Of a DNA stretch of 64,000 nucleotides, positions 33,321 through 43,605 are shown piece by piece (position 1 is the first letter of the stretch; every line of letters starts with the position of its first letter). Both the position numbers and the translations under genes were made by a program. The stretch is from assembly GCA_000145985.1 (NCBI GenBank), contig CP002098.1:1654501-1718500 (forward strand), read 5' to 3'. Under the pieces are notes generated by a model. It saw only the letters and a program-made list of their open reading frames with translations, made no database searches and was not told the DNA's origin. Source of the stretch: Ignisphaera aggregans DSM 17230. Lineage in GTDB: Archaea > Thermoproteota > Thermoprotei_A > Sulfolobales > Ignisphaeraceae.

Positions 33321-35543
33321 TTATCTTCTTTTTATGAAGTATCCTATTGCGAATCCTATTATTAGTAGTACTACTGCTAGTATTATTGTTGTTGTCCATT
33401 CTGTTACTGTTACTGTTGTTGATGTTGTAACTGTTGTTGGAACTGTAACAGTTGTTGCCATAGTTGATGTAGATACAACAGTAGTTGTTATAGTAATGGT
33501 GGTAGCACCGGGAACAGGTGTTGGTGAAGGAGATGGACTTGGACTTGGGCTAGGTGAAGGACTTGGAGATGGAGATGGACTTGGCGAAGGAGATGGACTA
33601 GGAGTAGGTGTGGGTGAAGGACTTGGAGATGTGGTAGGTGTTGGTGGAACCCCCGATTTTATAGATGTTGATACAGCATCATATATACATTTTCTTAAGT
33701 ATTCATTGTATTTAAGCATTGAGAGTAGTGCACCACCCTCTTCAACAGGTGCGTACCACCATGGTTTTTGAATAGGCTCTCCACTTCTAACTATGAAGAA
33801 GAATATTGGTAGAGTGCCCCACCAGGATGGTATCCACCAAGGTCTTTCAGCATTTGGCCATCCATCCCAGTACTTGGGATTATAAACTTGGATATATGGT
33901 GAGTAGTATAGTGGTATTGCTGGTAGATCTTCAAATAGTATCTCCTGTATTCTGAATACAAGTTCTTTCTCATAGTCAGGGAATATCGTAGCTCTCATTA
34001 CTTCTCCAAATATAGCATTTAGAGCATCGTTTGAATATCCCATCCACTTTGCCATATTGCCCCATCCAGAATATAATGCATTTCCATACGAATTCCTTAC
34101 ATGTCCTACTTCATAAGCTCCAGCACTCCAACATATAGTTGCATCAAACTGACCATTTCGAAAACTATCCCACCAAACCCTATAGTCAACAGCTTGAACA
34201 GCTACAGCCATACCTATTTTCTTTAACTCATCAGCGATAAGCGATGCAACTGTGTTTTCTATAACTGACCCTGCTGGGACTAGAATTGTGAACTTTAGTT
34301 TCGTTCCATCAGGTAGCTCCCTAATACCATCACCATCTACATCAATAATACCAGCTCCATCGAGTAATTGCTTAGCCTTATTAAGATCTTGTGTCAGTAG
34401 ACAGTCGGGATTGCCCCAATACTTTTCACATGCTTCTCTATTCACATAGTCTTTATAGACTCCTTCTGCAACAAATCCAACAACTGGTGCTTGTTGTACA
34501 TAGTTCATCAAGCCATACTTTGTTATATCAGACCAAGGTATTGCCCATGCAATAGCCTTTCTAACCTCCACCCTCTGGAATACTGGGTTATTCTGATTTA
34601 GATACAGCCAGAATATAGCTCCTGGTATGAAATATGGTGGTTGGTCTCTCCATAACTTCAAACCATACTTATCCTTTAGTACATCAGCATTAGGTATAAA
34701 TACGCCTCCCAGAGATACATCTACATCACCATTTACTAGAGCTTGTACAGCAACTGTTGGATCCTTATAATACATAAGTACAATGTATCTAGGTTTAGGT
34801 AAACCAAATATGTCTTTACCCCACCAATCATCTATTCTCTCATATATTACCTGTGTCGTATCAGCATAGAATAACTTATATGGACCTGCAACAACCTGTT
34901 TCTTAGGATCGTCATTCAGCCACTCAACCCTCATTCTCTCTCCAAGCTCATCGATGATAGGTTTAAATATGTGTACAGGTACTGGTCTAACAAATAGTAT
35001 ACAGCCTATAGGTCCTCCTATCCAATCCAACATTATTTCCTCTCTTGGAGGTAATTCCTCGCCAGGTGCTCTAGCTATATAGTATTTAACTGTTTTATCA
35101 TCTATTTTTTCATAGTTATATACACACCAATCACCCCATAGACCAGCTCCTACCTGCCTACTCAGCTGATAACCAACAATCAGATCATCAGCTGTTATTG
35201 GTTTACCATCACTCCACTTAGCTTCATCTCTTATGTGAAATGTTATGGTTGCTTCATCTCCATTAAACTCTATCCTATCTATAAGGAATAGAAGCCAATC
35301 CTGTGTTAAGGTATTTTGCAGAGCTGTTGGTGGATATAGTATTTGCCATGCTCCCCACTCCATATTACCACCAACAGCAAAGGGATTCCAGCTCAATGTT
35401 GGTGTACCTATATTGGCTATAACCACTGCCTCTTCTCTTCTATATGCCTGTGCATTTATACTATAGCTAGATACGCTTAGTACTGTTAATAGTACTAATA
35501 GAAGGAATTGTATAGCTAAGATCTTTGATTTAATACCATTCAC
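33321..35543 (-). CDS. Family 5 extracellular solute-binding protein, stalked and membrane-anchored
   Basis: 740 residues. A signal peptide ends near AQA at 33, followed by a DppA/OppA-type SBP_bac_5 domain (about 40-620; note WSDGKPITADD and the lobe motif RKAIAWAIP), a (Pro-Ser)n and Thr-rich stalk (about 635-710) and a C-terminal TM helix ending in KRR. Archaeal family-5 proteins with this stalk bind cellobiose and longer oligosaccharides or peptides. Here the neighbours argue for beta-gluco-oligosaccharides delivered to the DppBC-OppDF complex. GTG 35543 follows GGGTGAA. The stalk shares its terminal design with the GH12-like surface protein. Confidence 0.88.
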   Translation of the reverse strand: MNGIKSKILAIQFLLLVLLTVLSVSSYSINAQAYRREEAVVIANIGTPTLSWNPFAVGGNMEWGAWQILYPPTALQNTLTQDWLLFLIDRIEFNGDEATITFHIRDEAKWSDGKPITADDLIVGYQLSRQVGAGLWGDWCVYNYEKIDDKTVKYYIARAPGEELPPREEIMLDWIGGPIGCILFVRPVPVHIFKPIIDELGERMRVEWLNDDPKKQVVAGPYKLFYADTTQVIYERIDDWWGKDIFGLPKPRYIVLMYYKDPTVAVQALVNGDVDVSLGGVFIPNADVLKDKYGLKLWRDQPPYFIPGAIFWLYLNQNNPVFQRVEVRKAIAWAIPWSDITKYGLMNYVQQAPVVGFVAEGVYKDYVNREACEKYWGNPDCLLTQDLNKAKQLLDGAGIIDVDGDGIRELPDGTKLKFTILVPAGSVIENTVASLIADELKKIGMAVAVQAVDYRVWWDSFRNGQFDATICWSAGAYEVGHVRNSYGNALYSGWGNMAKWMGYSNDALNAIFGEVMRATIFPDYEKELVFRIQEILFEDLPAIPLYYSPYIQVYNPKYWDGWPNAERPWWIPSWWGTLPIFFFIVRSGEPIQKPWWYAPVEEGGALLSMLKYNEYLRKCIYDAVSTSIKSGVPPTPTTSPSPSPTPTPSPSPSPSPSPSPSPSPSPSPSPSPSPTPVPGATTITITTTVVSTSTMATTVTVPTTVTTSTTVTVTEWTTTIILAVVLLIIGFAIGYFIKRR
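33513..33652. repeat. Low-complexity Pro-Ser repeat inside the solute-binding protein gene
   Basis: About 140 bases of hexamer-like GGWGAW/GGACTT units, encoding a Pro-Ser-Pro-Thr stalk on the minus strand. Such stretches recombine easily, so length variation between strains is expected. It is coding, not a CRISPR or non-coding satellite. Confidence 0.85.
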
Positions 35544-35582
35544 ACAAATTCACCCTATTCACAAACTATAATCCTTTAGAAG

Positions 35583-35596
35583 AGTTTAAAAATTTT
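35583..35596 (-). promoter_or_regulatory. TATA-type promoter of the family 5 solute-binding protein gene
   Basis: The minus strand reads AAAATTTTTAAACTC-like sequence 40-50 bases before GTG 35543, in a very AT-rich gap. Binding-protein genes are often the most strongly expressed of such clusters, which would suit a separate promoter. Confidence 0.45.
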
Positions 35597-35627
35597 TATT
35601 TTAATTTATTATATAGATAATGGCTAT

Positions 35628-37076
35628 CTAGCCTATATCTTCACTTAGGTTTCTTAGCTTCTCTAATAATGCTTGTTTTAACTCGGCCCCAAGAGAATCT
35701 GAGGTTATTTCTCCTCTTCTTAGCTTTAGACCTAGTTCACGTGCTTTATCTAATGTAAAGGTAGCTGTTGTTTTTGTTGATGGATCTATAAACTCTAGAG
35801 GTTCACCAAGCTTTCTAAGATAACTATAGTATTCATCTAAATCTATCTTTCCATCTAGATATAGTTTTACAACCTTTTGAACATATCCTCCAATAAGTTC
35901 TCTAACCTCTTTATCTGCAACAAGTAGATCTGCATATAACTGGATAACTGGTCCTGCTTCTCCAAGGGCAAGCTCCATATCTAATGAGGGTAGATAAGCA
36001 TTTTGCTCCGCTATCCTCTTATACATCATCCTTGGACTTGTATTGTTAAATCCTAGTACAGGCATATTAAGCCATCCTGATCTATTGAGTAACATCATAT
36101 CCTGAGCATCGGTTAACCACCATCTTATCAATCTATACATACCATCAACACCATCGCTATCCGCATTTGCTGCAATAGCAATAGGTGTTAGCCATAGACC
36201 TGTCTCATTCTTTGGAAATACTATTCTAAGGTTCTGAGAATCCATGGAATATCCAACATATGCATCCTCAAATGTTAGAACAGTTAATAGAGCATTCCCA
36301 AGAAATACTGTTGACCTTGCCGCTGAACTACTTGTATCTAGTTTAGAGGCTCCACCCATTACTGTAGCAATTATGGTCCATCCCATCTCCCAGCCATATT
36401 TTGACAAGATAACGTTAACTGTTGTAACCATCTGCGCCCTGTTTGATATAGGATATACAGCTACAAGTTTTGCTCCTTTTAGTATTAATGCAAGATATTC
36501 AGGCTTCATTAGATCTGCCCAAGTTTCTGGTATCTGAATATTATATTTCTCAGCATACTTAGCACTTACAAGCCATGGATAGGGTGCCCAGTAGATAGCA
36601 ATCCAGCACAGTTTGCCGTCCTTTGTATAACCCTTAAAAACTTCTTGGATCTGTTCAGCAAGTTTAAGTATCTCAGGATCTTCTATAGGCTTTAAAGCTC
36701 CAACATTACAAAGATATGTTATATTATATCTATTCTGACCAATGAAGCCATCTACAGTGCCATTCAATCCTGCTTTAACCCACTCATTTATATCTATGCT
36801 ATAGACAAAACTTATATTTGTAATGTTGAGCTTCATAGAAGCTGACGGTAATACAACACCAGCCCTAGGCATACCACTCTCAGCAAAGAAATAACGCTTA
36901 AAGTCGTCCCGACCCCACTGACTCCAATCAGTCATAACCGTTATACTAACAGGTTTAAGCTTTTCTTCAGTCTTAACGCCATGCTCAGATGGTTTGATAA
37001 AAATACTATATATAGCATAGCCTGCAATAGCAATAACAATGAGGAGTACAAGTACTATAATAATGCTTCTTTTCAT
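35628..37076 (-). CDS. Family 1-like extracellular solute-binding protein with N-terminal anchor
   Basis: 482 residues. An N-terminal hydrophobic helix (4-26) without a clear cleavage site tethers an extracytoplasmic binding domain. The pattern VSITVMTDWSQWG at the start, PETWADLMKPEYL in the hinge and a late WWLTDAQDMM segment fit the family 1 / Fe(III)- and sugar-binding group, not family 5. It lies within a cluster whose permeases are DppBC-type, and no family-1 permease is visible, so it is an orphan component. It may supply an additional ligand to this importer or serve as a sensor. ATG 37076. Confidence 0.7.
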   Translation of the reverse strand: MKRSIIIVLVLLIVIAIAGYAIYSIFIKPSEHGVKTEEKLKPVSITVMTDWSQWGRDDFKRYFFAESGMPRAGVVLPSASMKLNITNISFVYSIDINEWVKAGLNGTVDGFIGQNRYNITYLCNVGALKPIEDPEILKLAEQIQEVFKGYTKDGKLCWIAIYWAPYPWLVSAKYAEKYNIQIPETWADLMKPEYLALILKGAKLVAVYPISNRAQMVTTVNVILSKYGWEMGWTIIATVMGGASKLDTSSSAARSTVFLGNALLTVLTFEDAYVGYSMDSQNLRIVFPKNETGLWLTPIAIAANADSDGVDGMYRLIRWWLTDAQDMMLLNRSGWLNMPVLGFNNTSPRMMYKRIAEQNAYLPSLDMELALGEAGPVIQLYADLLVADKEVRELIGGYVQKVVKLYLDGKIDLDEYYSYLRKLGEPLEFIDPSTKTTATFTLDKARELGLKLRRGEITSDSLGAELKQALLEKLRNLSEDIG

Positions 37077-37215
37077 ACTGATTCACACAAATTATAGACA
37101 TACCACTGCAATGTTAAAAATTTATATGACGCTTCAGCATTACAATTAACTTATATAACTCTTCATGAAATTAATTCGCTTCATGATGATTCTAATAGCT
37201 TATAATTGTTACAGC

Positions 37216-37944
37216 TTATTGTTTCTGTATACTGGTAATCATATAGATCATGAGGGGGATAATTATCATTGCAAATCCTAACAACATAGTGACCATTGCT
37301 ATCTGCAGACCCCTAAAATCTATTCTATCAATGTAATATAGCACATGGTGCTGAAACTCTTCCGGCCTAAGCTCTAGTGACATGATTGTATATGGAATAT
37401 CCTTGTAATACATTCCTCGAACTACTATGCGTTTCACAAATATATTGGTATTTGATAATGCCTCTAGTTTATAATTGCCTTGGGGTAGCTGACTAAATAC
37501 TAAGATATTTTCGCTCTCTATAGCATTAGAATTATTAATATATTGTGCCCCACCTACCTTTGTACCATTCACATCACTTAGATATAAAACCATATTGATA
37601 GGGCTGACAGATGATGTACCTTCAACTCTAGCTGTTACAAAGAAATATGTTTTATTAGTATTAAAATTAGCAATAGTTTTAAGTATGCCTCCCTCGATAG
37701 TTATATTGTATATCTCTAGAATGTTCTCTGAAACTAGTCTCTGTCCCCCCTCTGGCGATAACACAATCTCCCCATAGTATTTTCTAGGTATGCTTACTAG
37801 ATACTCCTTCTTTATCACATCTACAACATTAGGTGAAAAAGCTATGTAGAGACCACCTATCAGGATTAGAGCTAGACCTATTATCATAAAGACATAGATT
37901 GTTGCAAATATCTTTCTACGATGATGATCCCTTCTTTTAGACAT
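37216..37944 (-). CDS. Hypothetical bitopic membrane protein with extracytoplasmic domain
   Basis: 242 residues, no family recognised. There is a basic N terminus (MSKRRDHHRRK), a TM helix at about 14-35, a beta-rich extracytoplasmic domain with several N-glycosylation-type Asn-x-Ser/Thr sites (about 45-205) and a second TM helix at about 212-236 ending inside. The domain has the feel of a small jelly-roll. It lies between the ATPase genes and the binding-protein genes of the oligosaccharide cluster, on the same strand, with a TATA-like TTTTTAAG in the 66-base gap before it. An accessory role in the transporter is an inference from place only. Confidence 0.6.
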   Translation of the reverse strand: MSKRRDHHRRKIFATIYVFMIIGLALILIGGLYIAFSPNVVDVIKKEYLVSIPRKYYGEIVLSPEGGQRLVSENILEIYNITIEGGILKTIANFNTNKTYFFVTARVEGTSSVSPINMVLYLSDVNGTKVGGAQYINNSNAIESENILVFSQLPQGNYKLEALSNTNIFVKRIVVRGMYYKDIPYTIMSLELRPEEFQHHVLYYIDRIDFRGLQIAMVTMLLGFAMIIIPLMIYMITSIQKQ

Positions 37945-38010
37945 TCAGCATCATCTAATTTAGTGATAACAATAAAGTTTGTTCTGAAGAAAACTTAAAA
38001 ATCTTTTAAT

Positions 38011-38817
38011 CTAGAAAGTCCACCTTCTATATAGAGTTGGTACACTTTCTAAAAGTTGCTTTGTATATTCATGTTTAGGACTCTTTAATAACTCATCTGG
38101 TGTACCTTCATCAACTATCTTACCTCTATACATAACTAGAATTCTATCGGATGCATAGTATGCTAACCCAAGATCATGTGTGATAAACATAACTGAAGTT
38201 TTGTAGTAGTCTCTCATACGTATAAATAGATCTATGATGGCTCCACGTAGCGATGCATCAACCATTGATACTGGTTCGTCAGCTAAAACAAGTTTTGGTT
38301 TTAAGAGCCAGCAACGGGCAATCATTATCCTCTGTCTCTGTCCTCCTGATAGCTGATGCGGATATTTACCCAGTACCTCACCTGGCTGTAAACCTACATA
38401 GGATAGTGCCTCATTAATAAGACTTTTCCCCTCAGATGTATTAGGATCTATATTGAGTAGTTTTAATGCTTGTTTTAACACTCTATCTATTGGATAGAAT
38501 GGATTATAACTTGCGTAGGGATCTTGGAATACTGCATGAACCTCCCTCCAATAATTCTTTACCTCATCAAATTTCCTTATATCCCTCCATATATCTTTGC
38601 CTTCAAATATTATTTTACCAGATGTTGGAGGAAGTATTCTAAGTATCATTTTAGCTGTTGTAGTTTTACCTGAACCAGACTCTCCAACAAGGGATACAAT
38701 TTCACCCTCATTAATATTAAAAGTCACATTATCAACAGCCACTATTCTTCTCCTCCGTACAATCCCTGATTCAAATACCTTAGTTAGATTTTCAACACTT
38801 AATAAGGGCATGGGCAT
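38011..38817 (-). CDS. Oligosaccharide/peptide ABC transporter ATPase, OppF type
   Basis: About 268 residues. Walker A GESGSGKTT, Q-loop VFQDPYASYNP, ABC signature LSGGQRQR, Walker B LVLADEP and the H-loop ITHDLG are intact. QDPYASYNP is the usual OppF/DppF mark. It ends soon after VPTLYRRW, lacking the long C-terminal OppF extension. ATG 38817 is used; GTG 38823 and 38820 and ATG 38811 are in frame, with the AGGTGG ribosome site overlapping the upstream stop, so it is coupled to the OppD gene. It powers import together with OppD. Confidence 0.9.
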   Translation of the reverse strand: MPMPLLSVENLTKVFESGIVRRRRIVAVDNVTFNINEGEIVSLVGESGSGKTTTAKMILRILPPTSGKIIFEGKDIWRDIRKFDEVKNYWREVHAVFQDPYASYNPFYPIDRVLKQALKLLNIDPNTSEGKSLINEALSYVGLQPGEVLGKYPHQLSGGQRQRIMIARCWLLKPKLVLADEPVSMVDASLRGAIIDLFIRMRDYYKTSVMFITHDLGLAYYASDRILVMYRGKIVDEGTPDELLKSPKHEYTKQLLESVPTLYRRWTF

Positions 38818-38823
38818 CACCAC

Positions 38824-39831
38824 CTATTTCTTCATATACAGCCAACATGAAACAAATCTACCTGATTCTACTTGGATTAAGGGAGGTTCCTCTCTTCTGC
38901 ATATATCCATTGCAAAGGGGCATCTAGGATGAAATCTGCAACCTGGTGGAGGGTTGGATAGATCTGGAGGTTGTCCTGGTATATATTTAATACCTCTCTT
39001 CTTAACCTCTTCCTCTGGTGTGAGTACAGATCCTATTAATCCTTCTGAATAGGGATGTAGGGGCTTATTTATTATATCGTCTACTGGGCTATCCTCAACT
39101 ATTTTACCTGCATACATAACTATAATTCTAGTGGCTATCTGTCTAACTGTAGCAATATCATGTGTTATAAATACTAGGCTTTTTATGATCTCTCTATCAA
39201 ATACATCTTTAAATGTCTTGATAACAGCTTTCTGTGTAACTACATCTAAAGCTGATGTAGGCTCATCAACAACTAGAAGTCTGGGATTAAGCAATGTTGA
39301 TATAGCTATTACTGCTCTCTGTCTCATTCCTCCAGAAAGCTCAAATGGATACATATCGATTGCAATCTCAGGAAGTCCTAGTTCTCTAAATCTGTTTCTT
39401 ATAAGCTCTACAACCTTTTCCATCTTTATATCGGGTATATGGCTTCGGACTGCATCATAAACAATCTGTTTGATCTTTAATGTGGGCATCAACGCATTTA
39501 AAGCTGATTGAGGAACCATTGCGATCTCTTTACCCCATATACTACTCTTTATATAGCTTCTATCATATTTCTCAAGATTTACAATACCTTTAGATGTATA
39601 TAACTTGATAGATCCTCCAATAAGCATAAGAGGAGGTCTTATATTCATCATCATAACATTAGCAAGAGTTGATTTCCCACAACCAGACTCACCAACAATA
39701 CCAACAATTTCTCTCTCATAAATCTTTAGTGAAACCCCATCAACAGCTCTTACAATTCTTTTCCAAGGACCTATAACCTGTCTATAATATGCTTTTACAT
39801 CTTCGAGCTCTAATAAGGGTCTAGAGCTCAT
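38824..39831 (-). CDS. Oligosaccharide/peptide ABC transporter ATPase, OppD type
   Basis: About 335 residues from ATG 39831. Walker A GESGCGKST, signature LSGGMRQR, Walker B LLVVDEPTSALD and ITHDIA are intact. The C terminus has the OppD/DppD extension with PGCRFHPRCPFAMDIC, where four cysteines in related proteins bind a [4Fe-4S] cluster. The frame stays open to ATG 39921, giving 30 extra residues that do not resemble family sequence; a GAGTGAT site before 39831 supports the shorter form. It is the first gene of the leftward transport cluster and divergent from the cellobiose phosphorylase gene. Confidence 0.88.
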   Translation of the reverse strand: MSSRPLLELEDVKAYYRQVIGPWKRIVRAVDGVSLKIYEREIVGIVGESGCGKSTLANVMMMNIRPPLMLIGGSIKLYTSKGIVNLEKYDRSYIKSSIWGKEIAMVPQSALNALMPTLKIKQIVYDAVRSHIPDIKMEKVVELIRNRFRELGLPEIAIDMYPFELSGGMRQRAVIAISTLLNPRLLVVDEPTSALDVVTQKAVIKTFKDVFDREIIKSLVFITHDIATVRQIATRIIVMYAGKIVEDSPVDDIINKPLHPYSEGLIGSVLTPEEEVKKRGIKYIPGQPPDLSNPPPGCRFHPRCPFAMDICRREEPPLIQVESGRFVSCWLYMKK

Positions 39832-39986
39832 AAACCTATCACTCTTGCTGACACCTGGATTGCTAAACCTACTTTTCCCTTTACAACTAGAATTAAAAAC
39901 CTTTTTGTATACAAATATCATTGAAGCCTAAAACTTAGGTTATACATCATCTAAACATTATAGAGAGCTGTGTTGGTTGTTATGAT

Positions 39987-40005
39987 CTTTAAACCTTATT
40001 AAACC
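39987..40005 (+). promoter_or_regulatory. TATA-type promoter of the GH94 phosphorylase gene
   Basis: CTTTAAACCTTATTAAACC, 42-60 bases before ATG 40047, holds two overlapping TATA-like boxes in the divergent gap between the importer cluster and the phosphorylase. This gap is the natural place for shared sugar control; I see no clear inverted repeat in it. Confidence 0.4.
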
Positions 40006-40046
40006 CTAATATAGATTTAGGTATTGTAAACCCATGGTCGATATTC

Positions 40047-42527
40047 ATGGACTCGCAATATAGAAGATCCTCCTATGGCTATTTTGATGATAATGCACGG
40101 GAATATGTGATAACAAGACCTGATACACCTACACCGTGGATAAACTATATTGGTCAAGAAGAATATTTTGGTATTGTGTCTAATACTGGTGGAGGATATA
40201 GTTTCTATAGAGATCCTAGGTATAGGCGTATAACAAGGTATAGATATCATAGTATTCCCATTGATCAGCCCGGAAGATATATATACATTAGAGATGCTGA
40301 GACAGGTGAGTACTGGAGTGCAACTTGGCAACCTGTGAAAAAGCCTTTGGACTTCTATGAGTGTAGACATGGTCTTGGCTATACAAAGATAAGGTCTAGG
40401 TATAGGGATATAGAGACAGAGGTAACATACTTTGTACCTCTCAAACAGACCTTTGAAGTTTGGTGGTTTAAGATAAGGAATTTGAGGGATAGAGAAACAG
40501 ATCTACAGTTATTCACATATGTAGAGTTCTGTTTCTGGGATGCTCTAGACGATATGACGAATTTCCAGAGGAATCTAAATATAGCTGAGGTAGAGGTAGA
40601 AGACAATGTTATCTACCACAAAACAGGGTATAGAGAAAGAAGAAACCACTTTGCGTTTTTCGCATCTTCAGAACCTATAGTTGGTTTCGATACAGATAAA
40701 GAGGTCTTCATAGGTCTCTATAGAGGCTACGAAAATCCGATAGTAGTTGAAGAAGGTGTATCGAGGAACAGCATAGTCTATGGAGGACATCCAATAGGTT
40801 CTCACCAGATTAGGCTCAGGTTAAAGCCTGGGGAAGAGAAGGAGATAGTATTCATATTGGGCTATGCAGAAAATCCGCCAGAAGAGAAATTTATAGCTCC
40901 AAATATTATCAATAAGACAAGAGTTAAACAACTACTTAGAGAATGGCTCAACCCCGATAGAGTTAAACAGGCATTTGAAGAACTTAAGAAGTTCTGGGAT
41001 GATACGCTATCATATCTACATGTAGAGACCCCTGATGAGGATATCAATAGAATTGTAAATATATGGAACCAATACCAGATATTCATAACATTCCACTTAG
41101 CTAGAAGTGCCTCTGGCTATGAAACTGGTATAGCTAGGGGCATAGGGTTTAGAGACTCCAACCAAGATATTCTTGGAGCTGTCCATCTACAGCCTCTGTG
41201 GAGCAAAATAAGGGAGAGGATAATAGATTTAGCATCTATCCAGTTCCCAGATGGTGGTACATATCACCAGTTTCAACCTATAACAAAGAGAGGTAACAGA
41301 GAGATTGGCGGTGGATTTAACGACGATCCACTATGGCTAGTAGCATCAACTATAGCATATATAAAGGAAACAGGAGACTTCTCTATACTCTTTGAAAAAG
41401 CTCCCTACGACAATACACCCGGCACAGAGGAGCCACTATATGAACATCTAAAGAAGGCTGTCATGTATATAGATAGAAATCGTGGTCCACATGGACTGCC
41501 ACTTATAGGGCATGCTGATTGGAATGATTGCTTAAACCTAAATGTAATGTCGACAAATCCTGACGAATCTTTTCAAACTGCTCCGGATAGAACAGATGGA
41601 AGAACAGCTGAATCTATATTTATAGCATGTCAATTTGTCTGGGCTGTGAAGGAACTAGCGGAGGTTGCTGAGAGAATTGGTCGTAAAGAGGATGCTGAAT
41701 ACTTTAGGAAGCTGGTCAATGACATGATTGAAAGGGTGAAGAAATATGGATGGGATGGTGAATGGTTCCTAAGAGCATATGATGCCTTTGGACGTAAGAT
41801 TGGTTCTAAGGAGAATGAAGAGGGGAGAATATATATAGAGCCACAGGGAATGTGTATAATGGCTGGTATAGGCTTAGATGATGGAAAAGCTATAAAGGCT
41901 TTAGACTCCGTCAAAAAGTATCTAGCTACAGAACATGGAATAATACTTCACTGGCCACCATACACAAAATACTATGTACATCTCGGTGAGATATCAAGCT
42001 ATCCACCAGGACACAAAGAAAATGCAAGTATATTCTGTCATCCCAATGCATGGATAATCATTGCAGAGGCTATTGCTGGAAGATCTGAACAAGCTTTAGA
42101 TTACTACAAGAGACTTAACCCATCGGCTAGAGAGGCTATTAGCCATATCCATCGAACAGAGCCATATGTATATGCACAAACAATTGCAGGTCCAGCATCA
42201 CCAAGGTTTGGCATGGCTAGAAACTCATGGCTTACAGGAACAGCGTCATGGATGTTTGTAGCTATAACACAGTGGATATTAGGGGTCAGACCAGCATATG
42301 ATGGACTTATGATAGATCCTCGCATACCCAAGGAGTGGTCTGGGTTCAAAATGGTTAGAAGGTTTAGGAATGCTACATATGTTATAGAGGTTAAGAATGA
42401 GGAGCATGTTAATATGGGTGTAAAGCAAATAATAGTTGATGGACAGCCGATAGAGGGGAATATAGTGCCTGCTTTCAATGATGGAAAAGTACATCATGTA
42501 GTAGTTATAATGGGTAAAAAAGAATAG
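40047..42527 (+). CDS. Cellobiose/cello-oligosaccharide phosphorylase, GH94
   Basis: 826 residues with the GH94 arrangement: N-terminal beta-sandwich (1-290), helical linker, (alpha/alpha)6 barrel (330-740) and C-terminal jelly roll. The catalytic acid is Asp494 in HADWNDCLN. Typical GH94 segments are also seen: [10 protein letters not shown] and [11 protein letters not shown] in the N-terminal and barrel regions, and a GQP-containing C-terminal strand. The enzyme splits cellobiose with phosphate to glucose-1-phosphate and glucose, saving ATP. There is no signal peptide. Cellodextrin or laminaribiose phosphorylase activity is possible within the family. Confidence 0.9.
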   Translation: MDSQYRRSSYGYFDDNAREYVITRPDTPTPWINYIGQEEYFGIVSNTGGGYSFYRDPRYRRITRYRYHSIPIDQPGRYIYIRDAETGEYWSATWQPVKKPLDFYECRHGLGYTKIRSRYRDIETEVTYFVPLKQTFEVWWFKIRNLRDRETDLQLFTYVEFCFWDALDDMTNFQRNLNIAEVEVEDNVIYHKTGYRERRNHFAFFASSEPIVGFDTDKEVFIGLYRGYENPIVVEEGVSRNSIVYGGHPIGSHQIRLRLKPGEEKEIVFILGYAENPPEEKFIAPNIINKTRVKQLLREWLNPDRVKQAFEELKKFWDDTLSYLHVETPDEDINRIVNIWNQYQIFITFHLARSASGYETGIARGIGFRDSNQDILGAVHLQPLWSKIRERIIDLASIQFPDGGTYHQFQPITKRGNREIGGGFNDDPLWLVASTIAYIKETGDFSILFEKAPYDNTPGTEEPLYEHLKKAVMYIDRNRGPHGLPLIGHADWNDCLNLNVMSTNPDESFQTAPDRTDGRTAESIFIACQFVWAVKELAEVAERIGRKEDAEYFRKLVNDMIERVKKYGWDGEWFLRAYDAFGRKIGSKENEEGRIYIEPQGMCIMAGIGLDDGKAIKALDSVKKYLATEHGIILHWPPYTKYYVHLGEISSYPPGHKENASIFCHPNAWIIIAEAIAGRSEQALDYYKRLNPSAREAISHIHRTEPYVYAQTIAGPASPRFGMARNSWLTGTASWMFVAITQWILGVRPAYDGLMIDPRIPKEWSGFKMVRRFRNATYVIEVKNEEHVNMGVKQIIVDGQPIEGNIVPAFNDGKVHHVVVIMGKKE

Positions 42528-42566
42528 TGATCATCATATCAAAATCATTTACCGAGACACTATAGT

Positions 42567-43523
42567 TTATACCTTGAAAATTTGTACTGGATCTAAAATA
42601 ATCTTGAATGCTTTTTCTATATCCATTTTAACTGGGAATACAGCTAGATAAAACTCGTTGAGATCCCACTCCACATTTATTGTTGAACCAAAGAAAACTT
42701 CTGTCCCCAGCTCTATAGACCTTATATAGAGCTCATCAAACTTCTCTCTGCTCCACATATCTGGTGTATGTTTTGCTAAAACCTCTCTCACTATCTGCAT
42801 TATCTCGGTGAGGTTTAGGGCTACAACACCCTTTGTAACAGGTCTAACAAACTTTAGTGCTATATATGTCCAACCACCCACTGTGCCAGGGGGTAGTAAC
42901 ATTGTAGGTTGTAAATATATGTCAACAGAGGTTGTCGTAATTTTGTTATCCAGTATTATTGGCATATCTATGGTTTCCACAACTTCGCCAGCTGGGTTCA
43001 GATCCTGTGATCTGTATAACCATATCATGAGCTCTACATCGCCTTTGGAACAAGTCATATCTTTAGCATCTCTTGTTAGCCATATATCATAAGCAAGATT
43101 TATCCATGTGTTATGCCTCTTTATATCATGATTGGTATATGAGATTATGACTGAATCGTAAATGTTTCTAACCTTCATTGGAAGCTCAAGGATTTTTGGG
43201 GTATGCGGATGCCCTTCGAAATACTCCCAAGGCTTATAGCCATAGATAACCTCGTGATATGCAGCAACATTATATGGCTCAACAGGTATACCACCCATAT
43301 CAATTTCCGTATGGAAGAGAACACCCTTACCCTTGACAGCTCTAGCAATAGCTTTGCCAACAATACCTCCTACCCCTTTATATCTTCTTAAACCCCATAG
43401 ATTTGGATCAACACTAGCAAGACCAATATTTATCCAGAGATTTATATTGTTTATATCTGTCTCAGCCACACCATCTAACAAAGGTGGAACCAATTGAATT
43501 AAACCAAAATGCTTTAGAGACAT
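42567..43523 (-). CDS. Endo-beta-glucanase, GH12, apparently intracellular
   Basis: 318 residues of GH12 fold. Marks are HEVIYGYKPWE at 90-100 (the GH12 EI-YGxKPW motif), the nucleophile Glu164 in GDVELMIWLY and the acid/base Glu275 in ELGTEVFFGS. The length matches archaeal GH12 enzymes such as the Pyrococcus endoglucanase minus a signal peptide: the N terminus (MSLKHFGLIQ) is not a secretion signal. It would cleave internal beta-1,4 bonds of imported glucans. It lies between the GH94 and GT35 genes with its own TATA box. The active site is complete, unlike its relative at 29766-31025. Confidence 0.88.
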   Translation of the reverse strand: MSLKHFGLIQLVPPLLDGVAETDINNINLWINIGLASVDPNLWGLRRYKGVGGIVGKAIARAVKGKGVLFHTEIDMGGIPVEPYNVAAYHEVIYGYKPWEYFEGHPHTPKILELPMKVRNIYDSVIISYTNHDIKRHNTWINLAYDIWLTRDAKDMTCSKGDVELMIWLYRSQDLNPAGEVVETIDMPIILDNKITTTSVDIYLQPTMLLPPGTVGGWTYIALKFVRPVTKGVVALNLTEIMQIVREVLAKHTPDMWSREKFDELYIRSIELGTEVFFGSTINVEWDLNEFYLAVFPVKMDIEKAFKIILDPVQIFKV

Positions 43524-43560
43524 AGACTGTATACCTAGGCAACAACATAATCTAGGGTTA

Positions 43561-43572
43561 GGATATATAAAT
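43561..43572 (-). promoter_or_regulatory. TATA-type promoter of the GH12 endoglucanase gene
   Basis: The minus strand reads ATTTATATATCC, a strong archaeal TATA box about 40-50 bases upstream of ATG 43523. Confidence 0.5.
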
Positions 43573-43605
43573 GTTTCACTTTTTATTCAAACCATACTAA
43601 ATTAT

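Noticed and set aside
33513-33652. Short tandem repeats that might suggest a CRISPR array
   Set aside because: There are no spacers of constant length; the units are codons of a Pro-Ser stalk in frame.
33283-33771. Gly-rich open frame antisense to the Pro-Ser repeat of the binding protein
   Set aside because: A low-complexity shadow of the coding repeat; the minus-strand protein has signal peptide, domain and TM anchor.
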